Assembly: GCA_045660295.1 (NCBI GenBank)
Contig: JAZRDN010000050.1
Location: forward strand, 1 to 11,716
Length of the DNA stretch: 11,716 nucleotides
Source: RGIG8775 sp045660295
Lineage (GTDB): Bacteria; Bacillota; Clostridia; Oscillospirales; CAG-272
Direction: 5' to 3'
The notes under the pieces were generated by a model. That model did no database searches. It was not told where the DNA came from and was given only the letters and a program-made list of their open reading frames with translations. Within the stretch, counting starts at the first letter, position 1; each line of letters starts with the position of its first letter. Below, piece by piece: positions 6,145 to 11,716 of the stretch. The translations under genes were made by a program, and so were the position numbers.

Positions 6145-7713
6145 CTATTTGGCGTAGTCTACGGCGCGGCTTTCGCGAATGACGTTGATCTTGATCTGAC
6201 CGGGGTACTTGACCTCGTTCTTGATCTTCAGCGCCATGTCGTGGGCGATAAGCTTCATTCCGTCGTCGTTTACGTCCTCGGGCTTAACCATTACGCGAAG
6301 CTCGCGGCCTGCCTGAATAGCAAACGCCTTGTCAACGCCGTCAAAGCTCTTGGCGAACTCCTCAAGCTTTACAAGACGCTTGATGTAGTTCACAAGATCC
6401 TCGCGTCTCGCGCCGGGACGTGCCGCCGAAATGGCGTCCGCCGCCTGAACGATGATAGCGATGACCGTCTTGGGTTCAACGTCGTTATGGTGAGCCTCGA
6501 TAGCGTGAACCACGTCGCGGCTCTCCTTGTACTTCTTAGCAGTGTTCACACCTATCTGAACGTGCGAGCCCTCAACGTCGTGGGGGAACGCCTTTCCGAT
6601 GTCGTGGAGAAGTCCCGCGCGCTTAGCCATAAGGCTGTCAACGCCAAGCTCGTCCGCGATCATGCCTGCGATAAACGCAACCTCAATAGAGTGCTTAAGT
6701 ACGTTCTGGCCGTAGCTGGTTCTGTAACGGAGACGACCGAGTATTCTTACAAGCTCGGGGTTGATTCCGTGGATACCAACTTCAAATGTAGCTCTTTCAC
6801 CCGCCTGCTTAACGGCAGCCTCGACCTCGCGAGATGCCTTTTCGTACATCTCCTCGATGCGTGCGGGATGGATACGTCCGTCGGCGATCAGCTTTTCAAG
6901 AGTAAGTCTCGCGATCTCGCGTCTTACAGGGTCAAAGCCCGAAAGGGTGATAGCTTCGGGAGTGTCGTCAATGATAAGCTCGATACCCGTGAGAGTCTCG
7001 ATCTTCTGAATGTTACGTCCCTCGCGGCCGATAATGCGTCCCTTCATCTCCTCACCGGGGAGCGGAACTACCGAAATGGTGGTCTCGGCAACGTGGTCTG
7101 CCGCGCAACGCTGAATAGCCAGCGAGATAATGTTTCTCGCCTTTTCGTCGGCCGACTCTTTAAACTCCTCCTCAAGCTCGTCAAGTCTCTGGGCAAGCTC
7201 GTGCTTTATCTCGGACTCGGCTTTCTGCATAAGCTCAGCCTTTGCGTCGTTCGCCGAGAGTCCCGAGATTTCCTCAAGACGCTTGATCTGCTGGGAAAGA
7301 ACAGCCTGTACCTGCTCCTGGACGACCTCGGCTTCCTTGATCTTTTTGTCAAGAAGCTCGTTTTTGTGTTCAAGGGCATCGGCTTTTTTGTCGATGTTTT
7401 CTTCCTTCTGTGTAATACGGCGCTCGTTTCTGGAGATCTCGGCGCGGCGCTCCTTAAGCTCGCGCTCAGCTTCGTTTCTCTGGCGAAGAATTTCTTCCTT
7501 GGCCTCGATAAGAGCCTCTTTCTTGGCGGATTCGGCGGTTTTCTTGCCTTCCTCCACAAGGCGCTTAGCCTCGGACTCCGCGGAGCCGATCTTTGCCTCT
7601 CCGAACTTTCTTCTTATAGCCATACCGATGAAAATGCCGAGCAGAGTGCCCAGGACAACACCGGCAATAACAAGTATCAAGCCGTATTCGGATATGATTT
7701 GTTCGAGTGTCAT
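6145..7713 (-). CDS. rny: Ribonuclease Y
   Basis: RNase Y is a membrane-anchored endoribonuclease that starts mRNA decay in Firmicutes by cutting single-stranded, often A/U-rich RNA, and it serves as a scaffold for degradosome proteins. The protein is 522 residues, almost the same as B. subtilis (520). In order: an N-terminal membrane helix at about 11-33; a long charged coiled coil at 40-200; a KH RNA-binding domain containing GRIIGREGRNI at 225-235; and an HD metallophosphohydrolase domain with the catalytic pair HD at 370-371 in GLLHDIGKA, plus EAHHND at 406-411. The start is supported by AAGGAGGT (complement of 7719-7726), 5 nt before the ATG at 7713. A near-consensus promoter lies upstream (7796-7824). 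The gene is divergent from murI and convergent with csaB; no partner gene shares its transcript. All expected parts appear intact. Confidence 0.97.
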   Translation of the reverse strand: MTLEQIISEYGLILVIAGVVLGTLLGIFIGMAIRRKFGEAKIGSAESEAKRLVEEGKKTAESAKKEALIEAKEEILRQRNEAERELKERRAEISRNERRITQKEENIDKKADALEHKNELLDKKIKEAEVVQEQVQAVLSQQIKRLEEISGLSANDAKAELMQKAESEIKHELAQRLDELEEEFKESADEKARNIISLAIQRCAADHVAETTISVVPLPGEEMKGRIIGREGRNIQKIETLTGIELIIDDTPEAITLSGFDPVRREIARLTLEKLIADGRIHPARIEEMYEKASREVEAAVKQAGERATFEVGIHGINPELVRILGRLRYRTSYGQNVLKHSIEVAFIAGMIADELGVDSLMAKRAGLLHDIGKAFPHDVEGSHVQIGVNTAKKYKESRDVVHAIEAHHNDVEPKTVIAIIVQAADAISAARPGARREDLVNYIKRLVKLEEFAKSFDGVDKAFAIQAGRELRVMVKPEDVNDDGMKLIAHDMALKIKNEVKYPGQIKINVIRESRAVDYAK

Positions 7714-7795
7714 AACACACCTCCTTTTTAAGAATTTTGAGTGTTTCTATCATCTAACATGAGTTGTGGTACATATTTTATGATATACATATTTT

Positions 7796-7824
7796 ATTTT
7801 ACACTTTTTTATTAAATTTGTCAA
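7796..7824 (-). promoter_or_regulatory. Sigma-A promoter of rny
   Basis: Read on the minus strand, TTGACA (7819-7824) is a perfect -35. It is separated by exactly 17 nt from TAAAAT (7796-7801), a 5-of-6 match to the -10. The surroundings are strongly A/T-rich. Transcription would start near 7789, giving a leader of about 75 nt before the rny start codon. Confidence 0.75.
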
Positions 7825-7864
7825 TAGGATATAGCGAAAATAACGAAAATAGCAAAAAAACATA

Positions 7865-7893
7865 TTGCAATTTCATTAGAACCGTGGTAAAAT
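7865..7893 (+). promoter_or_regulatory. Extended -10 promoter of murI
   Basis: TTGCAA (7865-7870, 4 of 6 to the -35 consensus) lies 17 nt before TAAAAT (7888-7893). A TG at 7885-7886 forms an extended -10 (TGGTAAAAT), which would compensate for the weaker -35. The predicted start near 7900 gives a leader of about 37 nt. The -35 lies 40 nt from the divergent rny -35. Confidence 0.6.
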
Positions 7894-7936
7894 TAATATG
7901 GATATTTGTTAAATTAACCTCAGAAAGGAGAAAGCC

Positions 7937-8719
7937 GTGGATAGAGAAAGCCCAATAGCGGTAATGGATTCGGGCGTTGGCGGGATCAGCGTTCTCGCTG
8001 AGCTTGTAAAGCTGATGCCAAACGAAAACTATATTTATTACGGCGACTCCGCGAACGCCCCTTACGGGACGAAAAACAAATCGGTGGTGCTTGATATCAC
8101 CCGCCGCAACCTCGAAGCGCTTATGGAAGCGGGGATAAAGGCGGCGGTCATCGCTTGCAATACGGCTACCAGCGCGGCGGCGGGACAGCTCCGCGTAGAA
8201 TTCCCCGATTTTACCATAATCGGCATCGAGCCTGCCATAAAGCCGGCGTCGATACTTTTCTCAAATCCGCGGGTGCTTGTTATGGCGACTCCGCTGACTC
8301 TGCACGAGGAAAAGTTCCAAAACCTTTGCCGCAGATACGCCGAGTACGAGGAGATAATTCCGCTCCCGTGTCCGGGTCTTGTTGAGCTTATCGAGGCGGG
8401 AAAGCTGGACACCGCAGAGACCGACGCGTACCTGAGAGAGCTTTTCGCGCCCTATTTAGGGCAGAAGATAGACGCGGTGGTGCTTGGATGCACCCATTAT
8501 CCGCACATAAAGACGGCTATCGCGCGGTGCTTGCCGCTTCGAACCACCATTCTTGACGGCGGCGAGGGAACGGCGCGGGAGACCTTCCGCAGAATAAAGG
8601 AGCAGGGGCTTCTCAATCCTTCGGACAAGGAAGGGCAGATTCAGATGATAAACTCCTCGGACGATAAGCGCCTCATCGACCTGTCGTGGGAGCTTCTTAA
8701 AAGAGGAGTAGCCCGCTGA
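7937..8719 (+). CDS. murI: Glutamate racemase
   Basis: MurI is a cytoplasmic, cofactor-independent racemase that converts L-glutamate to D-glutamate for the peptidoglycan stem peptide. The protein is 260 residues, a little shorter than the usual 265-285. Key motifs: VMDSGVGG at 9-16 (D11, S12), YYGDSANAPYG at 34-44, the first catalytic cysteine C74 in ACNTATSAA, and the second, C185, in GCTHYPH. The start is a GTG at 7937, chosen because AAGGAG (7925-7930) sits 6 nt upstream and the MDRESPIAVMDSG N-terminus has normal family length. Open frame further upstream (from 7764) is A/T-rich leader. The last codon and stop (CGC TGA) lie within CGCTGACC, the end motif of the intergenic repeat family. 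Confidence 0.96.
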   Translation: MDRESPIAVMDSGVGGISVLAELVKLMPNENYIYYGDSANAPYGTKNKSVVLDITRRNLEALMEAGIKAAVIACNTATSAAAGQLRVEFPDFTIIGIEPAIKPASILFSNPRVLVMATPLTLHEEKFQNLCRRYAEYEEIIPLPCPGLVELIEAGKLDTAETDAYLRELFAPYLGQKIDAVVLGCTHYPHIKTAIARCLPLRTTILDGGEGTARETFRRIKEQGLLNPSDKEGQIQMINSSDDKRLIDLSWELLKRGVAR

Positions 8720-8730
8720 CCCCTAGCGGG
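8712..8730 (+). terminator. Hairpin overlapping the murI stop codon
   Basis: CCCGCT (8712-8717) pairs with AGCGGG (8725-8730) around a 7-nt loop that contains most of the TGA stop. No T-run follows, so termination is doubtful; it could protect the mRNA 3' end. It also forms part of a wider inverted pair, CGCTGACC (8714-8721) with GGTCAGCG (8740-8747). Confidence 0.35.
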
Positions 8731-8732
8731 GG

Positions 8733-8820
8733 GCCAATTGGTCAGCGTTCCGTATTTGTGCTAACATAGCGTTCGTTGCCATCACTCGTCGGCTAAACAC
8801 CGACTCGTTAGCTTTGGGCG
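8733..8820 (-). repeat. TGTTTAG-loop hairpin repeat, copy 5 (type II tail)
   Basis: This is an inverted copy of the unit at 5903-5990, matching it at 78 of 88 positions with no gap. The stem GTCGG (8788-8792) with CCGAC (8800-8804) closes the loop CTAAACA, the complement of TGTTTAG. The end motif CCAATTGGTCAGCG is at 8734-8747, 14 nt after the murI stop. A further scrap of the type II tail (CTATGTTCGCACAA) occurs in direct orientation at 8844-8857. Confidence 0.8.
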
Positions 8821-8860
8821 CATAATTAATAATTTTTTTAGCACTATGTTCGCACAAACG

Positions 8861-8892
8861 TTGTAGGGCGGGGGCTTGCTCCCGCCCTACAA
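8861..8892. repeat. GTAGGGCGGG hairpin
   Basis: TTGTAGGGCGGG (8861-8872) pairs perfectly with CCCGCCCTACAA (8881-8892) over an 8-nt loop, a very stable 12-bp stem. From general knowledge, G/C-rich GTAGGGCGGGG-type intergenic hairpins are common in Clostridia. No T-run follows. Confidence 0.6.
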
Positions 8893-8967
8893 CGCCCCAA
8901 GCAGTTGTCGCAAACAAAAGACAAAGGCACAAATCCCAACAAATCCCCCCTAAAGAAAAGTTTTTCG

Positions 8968-8989
8968 GTTCCTTTTTACAAAAAGGAAC
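8968..8989. repeat. GGTTC-type A/T hairpin
   Basis: GTTCCTTTTT (8968-8977) pairs with AAAAAGGAAC (8980-8989). It shares the layout T-run, GGTTC, arm, GAAC, A-run with hairpins at 301-335 and 2989-3028. It is the last recognisable structure before the small ORF at 9042. The rest of 8720-9041 contains no gene. Confidence 0.5.
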
Positions 8990-9041
8990 AAAAATCGATA
9001 TAAAAACTAACTATAAACATAAAACCAAAGGAGAAAAGGTT

Positions 9042-9131
9042 ATGAAATCTCTCAACATCACGGAAAATACCTCGTACAGAACAAGCACGACAGAATCGTC
9101 AGCCTCGGGATCGTGTAAGGTGCGGAGCTGA
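9042..9131 (+). CDS. 29-codon ORF coupled to the acetyltransferase gene
   Basis: The ATG at 9042 has a good binding site (AAGGAG 9028-9033, 8-nt spacer). The frame runs 29 codons, starting MKSLNITENTSYRT and rich in Ser/Thr. It stops in TGATG, so its stop overlaps the ATG of the next gene by one base. This layout fits a leader ORF that delivers ribosomes to the acetyltransferase. I do not recognise the peptide. In the acetyltransferase frame, 9083-9118 reads KHDRIVSLGIV and then stop, which looks more protein-like than the Ser/Thr-rich second half of this ORF. A one-base deletion near 9082 in an older small gene is therefore possible. It may be non-functional. Confidence 0.4.
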   Translation: MKSLNITENTSYRTSTTESSASGSCKVRS

Positions 9132-9598
9132 TGAAGAATATACGGATAGTTGACGGCGCGGCGTACGAGGCTGAGTTTCGCGCGCTGACCGTGGAATACG
9201 TGAAGTCGCTGGGGCGAGACCTCGCCTTTCAGCACCTTGACGAGGAGCTTGAAAGCCCCGTCAAAAAATACGTAGGCTCGGGGGGCGGCATGCTTGTCGC
9301 CCTCAACCGAGAGGGCGAAGCTGTGGGCTGCGTGGCGTACTGGGGTCACACCAAGGAGCGCTGCGAGATGAAGCGGCTCTACGTCAAGCCCGAGTACCGC
9401 CGAGACGGAGTGGGCATGGCACTTGGGCGCGAGGTCATTCGCAGGGCGCGTGAAAGCGGCTTTTGTGAAATGGTGCTTGACACCGTTACCGCGCTTGCGC
9501 CTGCGCTGGCGCTTTACAGGCGGCTTGGCTTTCACGAAATCGAAGCCTATTATCACAACCCCATGAGTGACGTGGTCTATATGGGTATGAGGCTTTGA
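9131..9598 (+). CDS. GNAT-family N-acetyltransferase
   Basis: This 155-residue cytoplasmic protein should transfer an acetyl group from acetyl-CoA to an amine; the acceptor cannot be told. The GNAT core is clear: beta-4 and motif A at 80-98, MKRLYVKPEYRRDGVGMAL, with the acetyl-CoA pyrophosphate loop RRDGVG at 90-95. Motif B follows, with ALALYRRLGFHEIEAYY at 125-141 and the conserved tyrosine at 129. There is no membrane segment. The ATG at 9131 is preceded by AAGGTG (9117-9122) at 8 nt and overlaps the stop of the 29-codon ORF (TGATG), which suggests translational coupling. The ABC exporter gene begins 74 nt downstream and may share the transcript. The length is normal for the family and I see no missing motif. 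Confidence 0.92.
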   Translation: MKNIRIVDGAAYEAEFRALTVEYVKSLGRDLAFQHLDEELESPVKKYVGSGGGMLVALNREGEAVGCVAYWGHTKERCEMKRLYVKPEYRRDGVGMALGREVIRRARESGFCEMVLDTVTALAPALALYRRLGFHEIEAYYHNPMSDVVYMGMRL

Positions 9599-9636
9599 TA
9601 AGTCAACGGGTCTGTGGGAAACGTAAAAAAGAAAAA

Positions 9637-9652
9637 GCTCTTTGAAAAGAGC
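9637..9652 (+). other. Small hairpin between GNAT and ABC genes
   Basis: GCTCTT (9637-9642) pairs with AAGAGC (9647-9652) over a 4-nt loop. It follows an A-run and is not followed by a T-run, so on the plus strand it is not a typical terminator. It may attenuate or separate expression of the two genes. Confidence 0.3.
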
Positions 9653-9672
9653 CACTTAAAATGAGGAAAAGT

Positions 9673-11412
9673 ATGTTAAAAAGATTTTTGGCGTATTACA
9701 AGCCCTACAAGCTGATATTTTCGATGGACATGCTGGCGTCGCTGCTTGTATCGCTTATCGCTGTAGTTTACCCCATTGTGACAAGGGAGATGCTCAACGA
9801 CCTTATCCCTAATCGCAATTATCGCATGATAGTCATCTTCGGTCTGACGCTGTTAGTTCTTTATTTTGTGAGAATGATGCTCAACTATTTTATCCAGTAT
9901 TACGGTCACGTAATGGGTGTCGGCATGCAGGCGCAGATGCGCTCCGACCTTTTTTGCAAGCTGGAGACCCTGCCGTATAGGTTTTATGACAACCACGAGA
10001 CGGGTAAGCTGATGTCGCGCATGACCAACGACCTTATGGACATAAGCGAGCTGGCGCACCACGGACCCGAAAATCTGCTTATTTCAAGCATATCGGTCAT
10101 CACGTCCTTTGTCTATCTGGCGAGCATCAATTTCAAGCTCACGCTTATAATCTTCGCCTGCGTGCCCTTTCTTATCACCGTGGCGATACTTTTGCGCGGA
10201 CGCATGCGCTCGGCGTTTACTCGCAGCCGTCAGTCGGTGGCGCAGATAAACGCTTCGCTTGAGGGCAGTATTTCGGGCATTCGCGTTACCAAGGCGTTCA
10301 ACAACGCCGACAAGGAGCTTGAAAAGTTCGAGGTGGGCAACGCCGCCTTCGTCTCGGCGCGAAAGGACGCCTACAAGGCGATGGGACGCTTCCACTCCAC
10401 CACCACGTTTATAACCGATATCTACAACGTGGTGGTGCTTATCGCGGGCGGAATTTTCATGTACAACGGAGAGATAAGCTTCGGCGACTACTCGGCGTTT
10501 ATCGTGTCGATAAACCTGTTTATCTCGCCCGTAATGACCATGATAAACTTTATGGAGATGTACCAGAACGCTACAACGGGCTTTGAGCGCTTTATTGAGA
10601 TAATGGACGAGGAGCCCGAGCGCGACGCCGAGGGCGCTGTTGACGCGGGCGAGCTTGAGGGACACATCGAGCTTTGCGGTGTTTCCTATTCCTATGACGA
10701 GAGCAAGGAAGTGCTCACAGACGTGAGCCTTGACATAAAAAAGGGTCAGACCTTTGCGCTGGTCGGGCCTTCGGGCGGCGGAAAAACAACTATCTGCCAC
10801 CTCATACCGCATTTTTACGAGCTTGGCGGCGGAGATATTCTTATTGACGGCAAGAGCATTGGCGAATACACCGCCGCGTCGCTTCGCCGAAACATAGGAA
10901 TAGTTCAGCAGGACATCTATCTTTTCAACGCTTCCATAAAGGAGAACATTCTCTACGGACGGCTTGACGCCACCGACGAGGAGATAATCGAGGCGGCAAA
11001 GCGCGCCAACATTCACGACTATATAATGACTCTGGAAAATGGCTACGACACCGAGATAGGCGAGCGCGGAGTGCGTCTTTCGGGCGGACAGAAGCAGAGG
11101 CTTTCGATTGCCCGCGTGTTCTTAAAGAATCCGCCGATACTTATTCTCGACGAGGCGACCAGCGCGCTGGACAACACCACCGAGATACTTATTCAGAACG
11201 CGCTTGACGAGCTCTGTCGCGGCAGAACCACCCTTGTGGTGGCGCACAGGCTTTCGACCGTAAAGAACGCCGACCGCATAGCCGTTGTGGCTGACGGAAG
11301 GATAGTTGAGGAGGGAAGCCACGGGGAGCTTCTCGCCGCGGGCGGCGAATACGCCAAGCTCTACGAGCTTCAATTCCGCGGCAACCTCGGCGAAGGCGCC
11401 GAAGCCCAATAG
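9673..11412 (+). CDS. ABC exporter half-transporter (membrane + ATPase)
   Basis: This 579-residue half-transporter of the bacterial multidrug/lipid/peptide exporter type should work as a dimer in the cell membrane. Residues 1-310 form the six-helix membrane domain; hydrophobic segments are visible at about 16-37, 54-74, 133-151, 155-175, 246-264 and 273-295. The ATPase domain follows: Walker A GPSGGGKTT 365-373, Q-loop Gln 412, signature LSGGQ 469-473, Walker B ILILDEA 489-495, D-loop SALD 497-500, H-loop His 525. All catalytic residues are present. I chose the ATG at 9673 (MLKRFLAYYKPYK, a common N-terminus for this group), with GAGGA at 9663-9667, over the ATG at 9661, which has no binding site. 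A single half gene suggests a homodimer. The stop codon abuts the downstream repeat. Substrate unknown; no accessory peptidase domain or nearby precursor gene was seen. Confidence 0.93.
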   Translation: MLKRFLAYYKPYKLIFSMDMLASLLVSLIAVVYPIVTREMLNDLIPNRNYRMIVIFGLTLLVLYFVRMMLNYFIQYYGHVMGVGMQAQMRSDLFCKLETLPYRFYDNHETGKLMSRMTNDLMDISELAHHGPENLLISSISVITSFVYLASINFKLTLIIFACVPFLITVAILLRGRMRSAFTRSRQSVAQINASLEGSISGIRVTKAFNNADKELEKFEVGNAAFVSARKDAYKAMGRFHSTTTFITDIYNVVVLIAGGIFMYNGEISFGDYSAFIVSINLFISPVMTMINFMEMYQNATTGFERFIEIMDEEPERDAEGAVDAGELEGHIELCGVSYSYDESKEVLTDVSLDIKKGQTFALVGPSGGGKTTICHLIPHFYELGGGDILIDGKSIGEYTAASLRRNIGIVQQDIYLFNASIKENILYGRLDATDEEIIEAAKRANIHDYIMTLENGYDTEIGERGVRLSGGQKQRLSIARVFLKNPPILILDEATSALDNTTEILIQNALDELCRGRTTLVVAHRLSTVKNADRIAVVADGRIVEEGSHGELLAAGGEYAKLYELQFRGNLGEGAEAQ

Positions 11413-11492
11413 GTCAGCGTACCAAGTACAGCAAAAAGATTAAAAACATCACTCGTAAACCAAGGCGACGGCTAAACACCGGTCCTCGCCGG
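11405..11492 (-). repeat. TGTTTAG-loop hairpin repeat, copy 6 (type I tail)
   Basis: This is an inverted, more diverged copy. The loop CTAAACA is at 11472-11478 with a short imperfect stem. Its tail, read on the minus strand, shares CCTTGGTTTACG with copy 4. The end motif GGTCAGCGTACCA (11412-11424) is identical to 11503-11515 of copy 7. The homology continues leftward through CCCAAT into the last codons and stop of the ABC gene. Confidence 0.65.
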
Positions 11493-11495
11493 ACG

Positions 11496-11595
11496 GGCAA
11501 TTGGTCAGCGTACCACGTGCGGTGACTGAAATTAGAATAGCACACGTAAAAACAGGCGCTCGCTAAACGCGAGCACCTTTGCTTTGGGCATATGG
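11496..11595 (-). repeat. TGTTTAG-loop hairpin repeat, copy 7 (type I tail)
   Basis: This inverted copy runs from CAATTGGTCAGCGTACCA to GCTTTGGGCATATGG. The hairpin GCTCG/CGAGC surrounds CTAAACG (11563-11569), a one-base variant of the usual loop. The tail 11515-11550 pairs with copy 4 at 33 of 36 positions. It carries both ends of the unit (CAATTGGTCAGCG and CATATGG), so it may be the most complete type I copy here. Confidence 0.8.
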
Positions 11596-11613
11596 CAAAT
11601 TATTTTATGGCTC

Positions 11614-11692
11614 AAAAAGCCAACGAGTCGGTGTTTAGCCGACGAGCGGTATGCGTGACGCTATGTTACGCAATCAATCGGGCGCTGACCAA
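11614..11692 (+). repeat. TGTTTAG-loop hairpin repeat, copy 8 (type II tail)
   Basis: GTCGG (11627-11631) pairs with CCGAC (11639-11643) around TGTTTAG (11632-11638). The tail has CGCTATGTTACGCAA and ends in GCGCTGACCAAAT, like copies 2 and 5 but more diverged. With copies 6 and 7 it fills the stretch from the ABC gene stop nearly to the window edge, where I see no gene. Confidence 0.7.
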
Positions 11693-11716
11693 ATCGCCCG
11701 CGCGGGCTTCCGCGCT

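Noticed and set aside
6127..7731. 534-codon plus-strand frame opposite rny
   Set aside because: It is the antisense shadow of RNase Y; the KH and HD motifs and strong ribosome binding site are on the minus strand.
7764..7958. 64-codon plus-strand frame overlapping the murI start
   Set aside because: It runs through the A/T-rich divergent promoter region, and its start lies upstream of the murI promoter.
8723..8932. 69-codon minus-strand frame after murI
   Set aside because: It is repeat copy 5 plus a G/C hairpin, with no convincing ribosome binding site.
9011..9655. 214-codon minus-strand frame opposite the GNAT gene
   Set aside because: No domain pattern, and the GNAT acetyl-CoA motif is clear on the plus strand.
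9661..9672. ABC gene start at the upstream ATG
   Set aside because: No binding site precedes 9661, whereas the GAGGA within this stretch serves the ATG at 9673.
10084..11016. 310-codon minus-strand frame inside the ABC gene
   Set aside because: It lies fully opposite the membrane and ATPase domains of an intact transporter and shows no family features.

Overview
The window looks like chromosomal DNA from a spore-forming member of the Clostridia (Firmicutes) with fairly high G+C. Evidence for this: a SpoIIE phosphatase gene behind a Spo0A-type promoter, RNase Y, strong AAGGAG-type ribosome binding sites, and many hairpin-rich intergenic repeats. No rRNA, tRNA, CRISPR array, transposase or phage gene was seen.

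Layout. Positions 1-613 hold hairpin-forming noncoding DNA and then the promoter region of spoIIE, with three Spo0A-box-like sites. spoIIE (614-2665, +) follows. Positions 2666-3185 contain a roughly 400-bp palindromic element built from two diverged, inverted copies of one hairpin-rich unit. Then come a small SLOG/YpsA-type nucleotide-binding protein (3186-3665, +) and, 27 nt later, a 702-residue fusion of a GT4 glycosyltransferase and a CsaB polysaccharide pyruvyl transferase (3693-5801, +). Ribonuclease Y (6145-7713, -) converges on the fusion gene across a repeat cluster. It diverges from glutamate racemase murI (7937-8719, +), and each gene has its own recognisable sigma-A-type promoter. 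After another repeat cluster come a 29-codon ORF (9042-9131), a GNAT acetyltransferase coupled to it (9131-9598, +) and a half-size ABC exporter (9673-11412, +). The last 300 bases are again repeats.

Function. Three genes concern the cell envelope or sporulation: spoIIE (forespore sigma-F activation and septation), csaB-GT4 (pyruvylated secondary cell-wall polymer) and murI (D-glutamate for peptidoglycan). RNase Y is the membrane-anchored mRNA decay enzyme. The GNAT and ABC genes are probably an accessory pair, but their substrates cannot be read from sequence. There is no single obvious operon and no clear defence or biosynthetic cluster.

The least ordinary content is between the genes. One hairpin family has a constant TGTTTAG loop (one copy CGTTTAG) and arms that change together between copies. 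It occurs at least seven times, always downstream of stop codons, with two types of tail, and its end motif overlaps or abuts the stop codons of murI and the ABC gene. A second family is built around GGTTC...GAAC hairpins. These look like REP/BIME- or MITE-like elements and are the best candidates here for something undescribed.
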